From: Paractinoplanes abujensis
GTDB lineage: Bacteria; Actinomycetota; Actinomycetes; Mycobacteriales; Micromonosporaceae
Direction: 5' to 3'
Assembly: GCF_014204895.1 (NCBI RefSeq)
Contig: NZ_JACHMF010000001.1
Span: forward strand, 8,928,001 to 8,992,000
DNA length: 64,000 bases
The notes below the pieces were generated by a model, which ran no database searches, had not been told where the DNA came from, and saw nothing but the letters and a program-made list of their open reading frames with translations. The position numbers and the translations under genes are program-made. This document shows, piece after piece, positions 1-8,354 of this stretch (positions within the stretch are counted from its first letter, which is position 1; each line of letters begins with the position of its first letter).

Positions 1-1824
1 CGGGGCATCCCCACCGCCGTCAACACCAAGTCCGGCCTCAACGGCGTCGAGCTCGTGCTGACCCGCCTGCACGCCGGCGGCAAGTTCGGTGGCTCGGGCT
101 ACAAGACCTCCGGCGGCCTGCACGGCGTCGGCGCCTCCGCGGTCAACGCGCTGGCCCTGCGGTTCGACGTCACGGTCAAACGCGACGGCAAAGTCCACGA
201 GATCTCGTTCCAGCGCGGCGTCCCCGGCTCCTTCGACGGCCCCGGCCCGCAGGCCCGCTTCCACCCCGAGTCCGGGCTGCGCGTCGTCCGCCGGATGAAA
301 CGGGGCGAGCCCACCGGCACGTCCATCCGCTACTGGTACGACGCCCGCTACTTCGAGACCGGCGCCCGGCTCGACGTCGACAACGTACGGGCCAAACTGC
401 GCAACACGGCCTTCCTCGTCCCCGGCGTGCTCTACTCGCTGCGCGACGAGACCGCCGAGGAGACGACGAACGAGACCTTCCACTTCCCGCACGGGCTCAC
501 CGACATGGTCGAGTTCCTCACCCACGCGGGCGACAAACCGGTCTCCGGCATCCTCCTGGTCAACGGCGAAGGCACGTACAAGGAAAACGCCGCCGACGAG
601 AACGGCGTGATGCAGTCCAATGTCGAACGCCGGGCCGAGGTCGAGATCGCGTTCCGCTGGGGCACGGGCTACGAACGTACGGTCGAATGCTTCACCAACA
701 CCATCCGCAACATGCACGGCGGCACCCACCGCAAAGGCTTCGAGCGCGCCCTGGTCCGCGCCCTCACCGAGGCCATCCGCAACACGCGCGGCCTGCTCAA
801 GCCCAAGGAGGACCCGCCCGTCCTCGACGACCTGCTCGAGGGCATGACCGCGGTCATCCACGTCCGCATCCCCGAGCCCCAGTTCACCTCGCAGACCAAG
901 GACGAGCTCTCCACCGCCGGCATCACCCGGGTCCTCCAGGGCCTGGTCGAGGCGCACGTCAAGGAGTGGATCGACGGCCGCAAGACGAAGGCCGAAGCCC
1001 GTACGGTGCTGCAGAAGGTCGTCGACGCGGCCCGCGTCCGGCTCACCCAGAAACAGCAGAAGGACGCGGCCCGCCGCAAGACCGCCCTCGAGGGCGCCTC
1101 GATGCCGCCCAAACTGGTCGACTGCCGCGCCACCGGCATCGCCCGCTCCGAGCTCTACATCGTCGAGGGCGACAGCGCGCTGGGAACCGCGCGCATGGCC
1201 CGAAGCTCCGAGTACCAGGCGCTCCTGCCCATCCGCGGCAAGATCCTCAACGTGCAGAAGGCCTCGCTGCAGCAGGTTCTCGACAACAACGAGTGCTCGG
1301 CGATCGTGCAGGTGCTCGGGGCCGGCTCGGGCCGCACGTTCGAGCTCGGCGCGATGCGCTACGGCCGCGTCATGATCATGGCGGACGCCGACGTCGACGG
1401 CTCACACATCCGCACCCTGCTGATCACCCTGTTCGCCAAGTACATGCGCCCGGTGATCGAGCAGGGCCGCCTGTTCGCCGCCATGCCCCCGCTGCACAAG
1501 GTCGTCACCAAGGGCCGCAACTCCCAGACGATCTTCACCTACACGCAGCAGGAGATGGAGTCGACGGTCGCCCGCTTCGAGCGCGGCGGCACCCAGGTGC
1601 AGAAGCCGGTGCCCCGGTTCAAGGGCCTCGGCGAGATGGACGCCGACGAGCTCTGGGACACCACGATGAACCCGGCGACCCGCACGGTCCGCCGCATCAC
1701 GCTCGACGACGCCGAACGCGCCGAGGCCACCCTCGAGCTGCTGATGGGCGAGCGCGTCGAACCCCGCAAGAACTGGCTGATCGAGGCGGCGGGCCGCATC
1801 GACCAAGAGACGATCGACGCCTGA
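1..1824 (+). CDS. parE: DNA topoisomerase IV (type IIA) subunit B, 5' end missing
   Basis: The reading frame is open from the first base, so the gene starts before the window. The N-terminal ATP-binding part is truncated, but the GHKL lid region is visible (GGKFGGSGYKTSGGLHGVG). The transducer domain and then the TOPRIM domain follow (YIVEGDSALG and DADVDGSHIRT, the Mg-binding acids). The C-terminal end matches type IIA B subunits. This subunit supplies ATP hydrolysis for strand passage by the A2B2 enzyme. The A subunit begins 14 bases downstream, so the two form an operon. The neighbour lacks a GyrA box, which favours ParE over GyrB; assignment to topoisomerase IV rather than gyrase is inference. 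Confidence 0.93.
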   Translation, partial: RGIPTAVNTKSGLNGVELVLTRLHAGGKFGGSGYKTSGGLHGVGASAVNALALRFDVTVKRDGKVHEISFQRGVPGSFDGPGPQARFHPESGLRVVRRMKRGEPTGTSIRYWYDARYFETGARLDVDNVRAKLRNTAFLVPGVLYSLRDETAEETTNETFHFPHGLTDMVEFLTHAGDKPVSGILLVNGEGTYKENAADENGVMQSNVERRAEVEIAFRWGTGYERTVECFTNTIRNMHGGTHRKGFERALVRALTEAIRNTRGLLKPKEDPPVLDDLLEGMTAVIHVRIPEPQFTSQTKDELSTAGITRVLQGLVEAHVKEWIDGRKTKAEARTVLQKVVDAARVRLTQKQQKDAARRKTALEGASMPPKLVDCRATGIARSELYIVEGDSALGTARMARSSEYQALLPIRGKILNVQKASLQQVLDNNECSAIVQVLGAGSGRTFELGAMRYGRVMIMADADVDGSHIRTLLITLFAKYMRPVIEQGRLFAAMPPLHKVVTKGRNSQTIFTYTQQEMESTVARFERGGTQVQKPVPRFKGLGEMDADELWDTTMNPATRTVRRITLDDAERAEATLELLMGERVEPRKNWLIEAAGRIDQETIDA

Positions 1825-1838
1825 GAGGTCGAAGCTTC

Positions 1839-4800
1839 ATGGCACGCCGTAAGAACACCGACAACCGCGTCGACCTGTCCGCCTTCGACCAGGCCGGCGC
1901 CCGCGTCATCGACAACCCGCTGACCACCGAGGTCGAAGACTCCTACCTGGAGTACGCGTACTCGGTCATCCACTCCCGCGCCCTGCCCGACGCCCGAGAC
2001 GGCCTCAAGCCGGTCCACCGCCGCATCCTGTGGTCGATGTATGAGCAAGGACATCGCCCCGACCGGCCCTATGTGAAGTCGGCCCGGGTGGTCGGTGACT
2101 GCTTCGTCCGTGGCGCTCTCGTCGCCACCCCGGACGGACTTCGGCCGATCGAGACCTTCGAAGTCGGTGACGTGGTGCTCGACCCGGCCGGCCAGTCCGT
2201 GCCGGTGACCGCTGTCTACGAGAACCCCGTCTCGGCACTGGTAAAGGTCAAGTGGGCCAACGGGCAGACGATGACCGTCACACCCGGCCAACGTTTCCGG
2301 GTGGTCACCGACGACTACCGAACCGAGTGGGTGGACGCGAAGGACTTGGCGGGGCGGCTGGTCCTCACGGCGAGCACAGTCCGGCGCGCGGCGGTTTCTC
2401 CGAATGAGGACTCGTACGCGTACGTGCGCGGGCTCGTCGTGGCCGAGGGCTTCGCCGTCGACAGGGCTCGAGCCGCCGACGGCCGCGTTCGCATTCACAT
2501 GTGCGACGTGGAGCCGCTGGACTTCGCTCACGGCTGGGCGATCGAGGCCGGGTTGAATGTCTCGCGCGGAAAGCGGAAGCGGGCCAAGCCATCGCACCGC
2601 GACCAGCACATCGTGACTTTCGCCCGGCATGACGGCCTTCTGGAAGCCGGCTCCCCGTTGAGCGAAAACAAGTTCGTGCCGGCCGATGTCCTGGCCGACC
2701 GGAGTTCATGGCTTTCTTTCCTGGCCGGCTTTTTTGACGGCGACGGATATGTGCGCAAGGCTCGACGCGAGGTTGTTCTGGTCAGCACGAGCGAACGACT
2801 GGTCGGCCAGCTCTACGCAATGCTGACCGATCTGGGAATCATTGGACATCACTGGCGCAGCGGCGTCGATGCCGATCGCAAGACGTTATTCGGATTGTCG
2901 GTCGGTGGTGGCGACGCGCAAGCGCTGGCGGCCGCGATGCTGCCTTTCGTCCGGGTGGGCTACAAGCAGGACGGCCTCCGCGCGATTCTTGACGTGACGT
3001 ATTCCTACGGAAAGAAGCAGGGCAGCGACCGCTTGCCCGCTCGAAAGCTTTTCGAGGCGTTCAGCACGGCCCATCTCGGTGGTGGCTGGTTCCGGGGCGC
3101 CGACGGCAAGGCCTTCCGGTCAGCCGTTGCCGCGCGCTACGGCAAGGACAGGCGCGGCATCCCGCTGGCCGAGCGCCTTTTCCCCATGGCCCAGGCGGAG
3201 CGCGAGGGTTGGATCGAGAAGCTGGATCGTATCGGTTCGCCGCTGGCCGCCCGCTTGGCCGCGTTGTCCGGGTTCTCCTTCCTGAGCGTCGAAACGGTCG
3301 AGGATGCTCCGGGCGAGGTAACCTATGACATTCAGATAGGCACCGACGAGCACGCTTTTGTTGCCGAAGGCAGCGTCGTTCACAACTGCATGGGTAAATA
3401 TCACCCGCACGGTGACGTAGCAATTTATGATGCGATGGTCCGGCTCGCCCAAGATTTCTCGCTGAATGCGACGTTAATTGACGGGCATGGCAATTTTGGG
3501 AGCCCAGACGATGGGCCGGCCGCCAGCAGGTACACCGAGGCGCGGATGTCGCGTGAGGCGATGTTGCTGGTCGGGGAATTGGGCGAGGGCACGGTCGACT
3601 TCAAGCCGACTTATGACGGGTCGGATCTCGAGCCCAAGGTGCTGCCCGCGGCTTTCCCGAACTTGCTGGTCAACGGCACGTCGGGCATTGCGGTCGGGAT
3701 GGCGACCAACATGATTCCGCACAACCTGGGCGAGGTTGTGGCGGCGGCACGGCATCTGATCACGAATCCGGACGCGAGCCTCGACAAGCTGATGCGCTTC
3801 GTGCCGGGGCCCGATCTGCCGACCGGTGGGCAGCTGCTCGGCCTGGACGAGGTGCGGCGGGCGTACGAGACCGGTCGGGGGGTGGTGCGCATGCGGGCGC
3901 GGGCCCAGACCGGGCCGCTCGAAGGTGGTCGTGGGCGGCAGGCGATCACCGTGACCGAACTCCCGTACGGGGTGGGAACCGAAAAGATCATCGAAGCGAT
4001 CACCGACGAGGTGAAGGGCAAGCTGATCGTGTCGGGGCCCAAGCGTGGGCAGCGGCAGGCGGCTCGGCTGCAGGGCATCGCCGACGTCAAGGACCTGACC
4101 GACCGCGAGCACGGCACCCGGCTGGTCATCGAGTGCAAGGTCGGCGTCAACCCGCAGGCCCTGCTGGCCGACCTTTACCGGCTGACCCCGCTCGAGACGT
4201 CGTTCGGCATCAACAACCTGGTGCTGGTGGACGGCCAGCCGCAGACCCTCGGGCTCAAGGCGCTGCTCGAGGTCTTCGTGCAGCACCGCTACGAGGTGGT
4301 CACCCGGCGCACCGAGTTCCGCCGCACCAAGCGGCAGGACCGCCTGCACCTGGTGGACGGCCTGCTCATTGCCCTGATCGACATCGACCGGGTGGTGGCC
4401 ATCATCCGGGGCAGCGACGACGCGGCGTCGGCCAAGGCTTCCTTGATGCAGGAGTTCAGCCTGAGCGACATCCAGGCCACTTACATCCTGGACACCCCGC
4501 TGCGCCGGCTGACCCGTTTCGACCGCATCGAGCTCGAGACCGAGCAGGAGCGGCTGCGCAACGAGATCGCCGAGCTCAGCAACATCCTCGACAACTTCGA
4601 GGTGCTGCAGCAGCTGGTCTCCGACGAGCTGGCCGAGGTGGCGTCCGAGTTCGGCAACCCGCGGCGCACCACGCTGATCGACGGTGACCTCAAGGAGGTG
4701 CTGGCCGCCTCCGCGCCGGCCGGTCCGCTCGAGGTGGCCGACGACCCGTGCCAGGTGATCCTGTCGGCGACCGGTCTGATCGCCCGTACGGCGGCCGAGA

Positions 4801-5648
4801 GCGAGGAGGCCACCGAGGGGCGCAGGCGTTCGGGCCGGGTCAAACACGACGCCGTCCGCGCGATCGTGCATTCGACCGCCCGAGGCCGCATCCTGCTGAT
4901 CACCAACCGGGGGCGCGCGTTCAAGACCGACGTGCTGCCGCTGCCGGTGCTCCCCGAACAAGTCGGTACGGTGTCGATCCGCGGGGGCATGTCGGCCTCC
5001 GAACTGGTGCCGCTGGAGAAGGGCGAAAAGGTGGTCGGCCTGGCCCCGCTGGTGGCCGGTGACTCCCCGGGCATCGCGATGGGCACCCGGCACGGTGTGG
5101 TCAAAGTGTGCGCGCCCGAGTGGCCAGTGCGTTCCGACGAGTTCGAGGTGATCACGCTCAAGGACGGCGACGAGGTTCTGCAGGCCACGTGGCTCACCGG
5201 CGGCGCCGAGTCGCTGGTGTTCGTCACGTCCGACGCGTCGCTGCTGCGGTTCCCGGCCAAGACGGTGCGGCCGCAGGGCCTCAAGGGCGGGGGCATGGCC
5301 GGGGTCAACCTGACCGCCGACGCCGAGGTGGTGTCGTTCAACGTCGTGGTGACGGCCGACAATGATCACGGCGAGCCGATGGTGGTGACGTCCACGGGCA
5401 CGCAGACGAAGGTGTCGCCGTTCGCGTCGTACCCGGCCAAGGGCCGGGCCACCGGTGGCGTACGGGCGCAGCGGTTCCTGAAGGGGGAGTCGCGGCTCAC
5501 GGTGGCCTGGGTCGGGCCGCGGCCGGTGGGTTCGAGCACCACGGGCGACCCGATCGACCTGCCCGAACCCGACGCGCGGCGCGACGGCTCGGGCGAGGCG
5601 GTGCTGATGGCGCCGCAGATCATCGGCCACCTGATCGAGCGCGGCTAG
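1839..5648 (+). CDS. parC: DNA topoisomerase IV subunit A, precursor containing an intein
   Basis: The precursor is 1269 residues; removing the 429-residue intein leaves 840, normal for ParC. The start is the ATG after GAGAGGTC; the longer upstream reading frame is a shadow of parE. The N-extein carries LEYAYSVIHSRALPDARDG, the C-extein carries MGKYHPHGD and then the catalytic tyrosine in SRYTEARMS (codon 3531-3533, residue 136 of the spliced protein). The C-terminal beta-pinwheel repeats are present, but no QRRGGKG-like GyrA box is seen, which fits ParC. It cleaves and rejoins DNA for decatenation together with the upstream B subunit. Splicing is needed for function because the intein splits the DNA-binding winged-helix region just before the HPHGD motif. 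Confidence 0.94.
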   Translation: MARRKNTDNRVDLSAFDQAGARVIDNPLTTEVEDSYLEYAYSVIHSRALPDARDGLKPVHRRILWSMYEQGHRPDRPYVKSARVVGDCFVRGALVATPDGLRPIETFEVGDVVLDPAGQSVPVTAVYENPVSALVKVKWANGQTMTVTPGQRFRVVTDDYRTEWVDAKDLAGRLVLTASTVRRAAVSPNEDSYAYVRGLVVAEGFAVDRARAADGRVRIHMCDVEPLDFAHGWAIEAGLNVSRGKRKRAKPSHRDQHIVTFARHDGLLEAGSPLSENKFVPADVLADRSSWLSFLAGFFDGDGYVRKARREVVLVSTSERLVGQLYAMLTDLGIIGHHWRSGVDADRKTLFGLSVGGGDAQALAAAMLPFVRVGYKQDGLRAILDVTYSYGKKQGSDRLPARKLFEAFSTAHLGGGWFRGADGKAFRSAVAARYGKDRRGIPLAERLFPMAQAEREGWIEKLDRIGSPLAARLAALSGFSFLSVETVEDAPGEVTYDIQIGTDEHAFVAEGSVVHNCMGKYHPHGDVAIYDAMVRLAQDFSLNATLIDGHGNFGSPDDGPAASRYTEARMSREAMLLVGELGEGTVDFKPTYDGSDLEPKVLPAAFPNLLVNGTSGIAVGMATNMIPHNLGEVVAAARHLITNPDASLDKLMRFVPGPDLPTGGQLLGLDEVRRAYETGRGVVRMRARAQTGPLEGGRGRQAITVTELPYGVGTEKIIEAITDEVKGKLIVSGPKRGQRQAARLQGIADVKDLTDREHGTRLVIECKVGVNPQALLADLYRLTPLETSFGINNLVLVDGQPQTLGLKALLEVFVQHRYEVVTRRTEFRRTKRQDRLHLVDGLLIALIDIDRVVAIIRGSDDAASAKASLMQEFSLSDIQATYILDTPLRRLTRFDRIELETEQERLRNEIAELSNILDNFEVLQQLVSDELAEVASEFGNPRRTTLIDGDLKEVLAASAPAGPLEVADDPCQVILSATGLIARTAAESEEATEGRRRSGRVKHDAVRAIVHSTARGRILLITNRGRAFKTDVLPLPVLPEQVGTVSIRGGMSASELVPLEKGEKVVGLAPLVAGDSPGIAMGTRHGVVKVCAPEWPVRSDEFEVITLKDGDEVLQATWLTGGAESLVFVTSDASLLRFPAKTVRPQGLKGGGMAGVNLTADAEVVSFNVVVTADNDHGEPMVVTSTGTQTKVSPFASYPAKGRATGGVRAQRFLKGESRLTVAWVGPRPVGSSTTGDPIDLPEPDARRDGSGEAVLMAPQIIGHLIERG
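2100..3386 (+). mobile_element. ParC intein with LAGLIDADG homing endonuclease
   Basis: A 429-residue in-frame insertion starts with Cys (CFVRGALVATPDG, block A) and ends in VVHN followed by Cys as the +1 extein residue (block G). Block F is present (DEHAFVAEG). Two dodecapeptide motifs are seen: RGLVVAEGFAV (acidic residue E116) and LAGFFDGDGYV (D213/D215), so the endonuclease could be active. In block B the usual TxxH reads TPGQ, placing Gln64 where His is nearly universal. Base composition is lower in GC than the extein. The insertion lies between KSARVVGD and CMGKYHPHGD. From memory, mycobacterial GyrA inteins sit instead beside the catalytic Tyr, which is intact here. Confidence 0.93.
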
Positions 5649-5652
5649 GTTC

Positions 5653-6306
5653 TCACCAGGGCGCGTCGGGCCCGACGTCGAGCAGTTCGACGATCAGCAG
5701 GGCCCGGCGCACGACCTGTTCGGCGGCCGCGGCGTCGGGCCACGAGTCGCGCGGCTCGACGGTGAACAGCTCGTGCTCGCGCACAGTGAAGGGCGGGATC
5801 TCGCCCGACAGGAACGACTGGCGCAGCAGGGGCCGCTCCAGCCGAGGCGAGTCGCCGACGAACACGTACGGCAACCGCACGGCCATCGGCGGCTCCTGCA
5901 GCGGCAGCCGGACGACGACGAACAGGCCCCGGCCGTCCGGGTTGAGCGTGGCGTTGCCGAAGGCGCCGCCCTTCCACTGCACCTGACCGAAAGTGATCGG
6001 AAGCCCGTCAACGGTGCCGGTGAAGGCGAACCGGACCCGGCTCGACCCCTTGAGGTGCAGGTCGGACCACGGCCACTCGCGCTCACCGGGGTCGATCGGC
6101 GTCCAGCCACCGGCGGCGGCCCAGCCGACCAGCGACCGCAGGGTCAGCGCCCGGCCGGCCGTGACCCACGTGGTCAGGCCCAGACCCAGCGCGAGCAGCA
6201 CGCCGCAGCCCGCGAACTCGCGGAACCGGAACGCCGAGACCACGCAGAACACGGTGGGGAGGGCCCACAACCCGGCGATCCACCACGCCCGCGTATCGAT
6301 GCGCAT
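5653..6306 (-). CDS. Hypothetical membrane protein, 217 aa
   Basis: Function is not recognised. Two hydrophobic helices occupy about residues 8-25 and 31-50, followed by a soluble domain of about 165 residues with alternating hydrophobic strands (VRFAFTGTVDGLPITFGQVQW). The layout suggests a cytoplasmic or cell-surface beta-rich domain anchored by a hairpin of two helices. The ATG start is the only good one. The gene is convergent with parC, with only four bases between the stop codons, so no room exists for a separate terminator. Confidence 0.8.
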   Translation of the reverse strand: MRIDTRAWWIAGLWALPTVFCVVSAFRFREFAGCGVLLALGLGLTTWVTAGRALTLRSLVGWAAAGGWTPIDPGEREWPWSDLHLKGSSRVRFAFTGTVDGLPITFGQVQWKGGAFGNATLNPDGRGLFVVVRLPLQEPPMAVRLPYVFVGDSPRLERPLLRQSFLSGEIPPFTVREHELFTVEPRDSWPDAAAAEQVVRRALLIVELLDVGPDAPW

Positions 6307-6324
6307 CGCGCACAGAGTGACAGA

Positions 6325-6687
6325 TCAGGGCATCGGGCGGCGTCCCGCGAAGCCCAAGTCGGCGCGGTGATACCAGTTCAGGCCGGCCTCGCCCTCGAGC
6401 CAGCAAAGATCCACGTCGACGCCGTCGATCTCGGACGGGAAGTCGACAAGCAGCGGCGCGAGGCTCTTGAGCACGGCGCCGGTCTGCTGCACCACGGTCA
6501 TCAGGTCGTCCAGCCGTGCGGTGGCGGCCTTCCACTCCGGCATCCCGCCCAGCGGCGTCGGCGGGCCGCCGGCCCCGATCACCGCCCCCAGCTCGGCCGC
6601 ATCGGCACGCAGCGCCACGATCTCCTCCAGCACGGGCTGTAGCCGTTCGAGCTCTTCCCGCGCCTCGCCAACCGTGAATAGCCCCAT
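6325..6687 (-). CDS. DUF2203 family protein
   Basis: A 120-residue protein beginning MGLFTVGEAREELERLQP, the typical opening of DUF2203 proteins (a LFT-EEA motif then a long helix). It ends with the conserved acidic segment and W-x-H block (DFPSEIDGVDVDLCWLEGE, then NWYHRADLGF). The internal ATG was chosen because family similarity begins there; an upstream GTG at 6723 would add twelve residues without support. The biochemical role of the family is unknown to me. It lies just upstream of the two-helix membrane protein and could be cotranscribed with it. Confidence 0.75.
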   Translation of the reverse strand: MGLFTVGEAREELERLQPVLEEIVALRADAAELGAVIGAGGPPTPLGGMPEWKAATARLDDLMTVVQQTGAVLKSLAPLLVDFPSEIDGVDVDLCWLEGEAGLNWYHRADLGFAGRRPMP

Positions 6688-6763
6688 GAGCAGAGACTGC
6701 CAGTCCGGACGCCAAGATCCCACTACTGCGGGACGGATTTTTCGACCTCCGAACCGGCCTCAG

Positions 6764-6862
6764 CGACACGCCCGGTAACGGGTGCACCGGCCGCACCGAC
6801 ACGCCCGGCAACGGGTGCACCGACCGCACCGACACGCCCGGCAACGGGTGCACCGAACGGCC
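6764..6862. repeat. Three tandem 33-bp repeats, each a GNRA-loop hairpin
   Basis: Three head-to-tail copies start at 6764, 6797 and 6830. Each contains CGCCCG-GNAA-CGGGTG, a six-base-pair stem (one G-T pair) closed by a GTAA or GCAA tetraloop when read on the plus strand. The variable loop base keeps the GNRA pattern. The array lies between the TM2-protein gene and the DUF2203 gene, outside coding sequence. A long minus-strand reading frame through it would encode repeated SVHPLPGVSVR but has no other coding support. Confidence 0.85.
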
Positions 6863-6912
6863 GACGTGCTCGGACGGCGGGGTGCACCGTAACGGCGGGG
6901 ATGCCCCCGGGC

Positions 6913-7293
6913 TCAGCGAGGCGCGACGGACTCGACGAGGCCGTATCGGGACATCACGGCCGCCCGTCGCTCCCGGTTGACGGCCCGCACCCGCCGCCCG
7001 ACCGCCAGGCCGTCGAGCAAGGCCCAAACCCCCAGCCCGCCCAGCGTGAACAGCATGGCGATCGAGCGCCCGGTGTCGCCCAGATAGAAGCGATGCCCGC
7101 CGATGATGCCGAGAACGGCCCAGAGGGCGTACGCGATCCGTGGGTCCTTGCGCACGGAGGCGAACTCGTCCTCGGCCCGGAGGACCCGGATGCGGTCCCA
7201 CTCGGGGAGTGCGGACGGCGGGTGGGGGAGCGCTGGCGACGCGGGGCGGCCCGGCGACTCGAAGCGGCTCCAGGACTCCGGCGGCAAGGTCAC
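6913..7293 (-). CDS. TM2 domain-containing membrane protein
   Basis: A 126-residue protein with a polar, proline-rich N-terminal region followed by a TM2 domain. The domain has a first helix ending in GIIGGHRFYLG, a tight turn, and a second helix (IAMLFTLGGLGVWALLDG). The GHRFYLG turn motif is diagnostic. The basic C-terminal tail (RRVRAVNRERRAAV) should remain in the cytoplasm. The GTG start gives the full N-terminus. It is divergent from the Sir2 gene, with 35 bases between the starts, so the promoters must overlap. Confidence 0.82.
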   Translation of the reverse strand: MTLPPESWSRFESPGRPASPALPHPPSALPEWDRIRVLRAEDEFASVRKDPRIAYALWAVLGIIGGHRFYLGDTGRSIAMLFTLGGLGVWALLDGLAVGRRVRAVNRERRAAVMSRYGLVESVAPR

Positions 7294-7328
7294 CGCGGCA
7301 ACGATAGTCGGCGAGGGACTATAGAGGC

Positions 7329-8189
7329 GTGGATCTACAGGTTGTGGAACAGGTCGCCCAGCTCACCGAGTGGGTGGGCGAGGGCGGCGTAGTGATTCTG
7401 AGCGGCGCCGGCTTGTCGACCGAGTCGGGCATCCCGGACTATCGGGGCCCGTCCGGTTCGGCCCGGCGCAGCACCCCCATGACCTACCAGACCTTCACCC
7501 GTGACCCGATCGCCCGCCGCCGCTATTGGGCCCGTTCCCATCTGGGCTGGCGCACCATCGGCGAGGCCCGTCCCAACGCTGGTCATCGCGCGGTGGCCGA
7601 GTTGCAGCGGCGCGGCCTGGTTGGCGGCATCATCACGCAGAACGTCGACGGCCTGCATCAGGCGGCCGGCGCCGCCGACGTGGTCGAGCTGCACGGCAAT
7701 CTGGCCCGCATCACGTGTCTGGCCTGCGGCGACCTGACCCCGCGGGAGCTGCTGGCGGAGCGCCTGGACGCCGTGAACGCGCGATTCGCGGCGAGCGCCG
7801 TCGCGATCAACGCCGACGGTGACGCCGAGCTCGACGAGACCGACCTGGACGGGTTCACGGTCGTCGACTGTTCCGGTTGCGGCGGCATGCTCAAGCCGGA
7901 TGTCGTCTATTTCGGTGAGACGGTGCCCCCGGCTCGGGTCAGTCGCAGCTTCGAGTTGGTCGCCGGCGCCCGTACGTTGCTGGTTCTGGGTTCGTCCTTG
8001 ACGGTGATGTCGGGCCGCCGGTTTGTGTTGCGCGCGGCCAAGGACGGCATCCGGGTGGCGATCGTGAACCGGGGCGTGACGCGGGGCGAACCGTACGCGG
8101 GGCTCAACGTGGATGCCCCATTGGGCATTGTTCTGCCTAACCTCGTCGATGCCCTGGCGACCGTTTCGCCCGCAAACGCGGGTGTTTGA
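7329..8189 (+). CDS. Sir2-family NAD-dependent protein deacylase (sirtuin)
   Basis: A 286-residue sirtuin. It shows the NAD-binding GAGLSTESGIPDYRG motif near residue 26, TQNVDGLH, the catalytic His122 in ELHGNL, and two zinc-binding Cys pairs (C130/C133 and C181/C184). The Cys pairs are separated by an insertion typical of the larger class. The enzyme removes acyl groups from lysines using NAD and yields nicotinamide and O-acyl-ADP-ribose. The start is GTG, with little room for a leader, so the transcript may be leaderless. The gene stands alone between a divergent membrane-protein gene and the LacI regulator. Confidence 0.92.
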   Translation: MDLQVVEQVAQLTEWVGEGGVVILSGAGLSTESGIPDYRGPSGSARRSTPMTYQTFTRDPIARRRYWARSHLGWRTIGEARPNAGHRAVAELQRRGLVGGIITQNVDGLHQAAGAADVVELHGNLARITCLACGDLTPRELLAERLDAVNARFAASAVAINADGDAELDETDLDGFTVVDCSGCGGMLKPDVVYFGETVPPARVSRSFELVAGARTLLVLGSSLTVMSGRRFVLRAAKDGIRVAIVNRGVTRGEPYAGLNVDAPLGIVLPNLVDALATVSPANAGV

Positions 8190-8286
8190 GGGGCCGTTAA
8201 CGAGGTGGGTCCCCGCGGGTTATGGGACTGAAACCTAAATAATCCAGTGGCCCCGTTGACGTGACTGGCCTCACTGGCGTTAACTG

Positions 8287-8322
8287 CCGAAACCGCTTCC
8301 GAAACCGGTTCCGAAATCCGGT
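8287..8322. promoter_or_regulatory. Three tandem 12-bp repeats, probable LacI-family operator
   Basis: Three head-to-tail units with consensus CCGAAACCGGTT (8287, 8299, 8311) sit 32 bases upstream of the LacI-family gene start. The middle unit includes the perfect palindrome AACCGGTT, a core common to LacI-family operators. Autoregulation of the downstream gene is inferred. Confidence 0.6.
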
Positions 8323-8354
8323 CGCAACGAAGTGGTGACACGTCAGGAGGACCA

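Noticed and set aside
687..1838. N-terminal extension of parC
   Set aside because: The frame upstream of ATG 1839 is a shadow of parE rich in His, Arg and Pro.
3474..5630. 718-codon minus-strand open frame opposite parC
   Set aside because: It mirrors the codon periodicity of parC, has no domain signature and is rich in His, Arg and Gln as expected for a GC shadow.
6764..6862. CRISPR array
   Set aside because: The units are contiguous with no unique spacers and no cas genes nearby.
6083..7201. 372-codon minus-strand frame across the 33-bp repeats
   Set aside because: The repeated SVHPLPGVSVR comes from the tandem DNA repeat; the frame overlaps the DUF2203 and TM2 genes in other frames.
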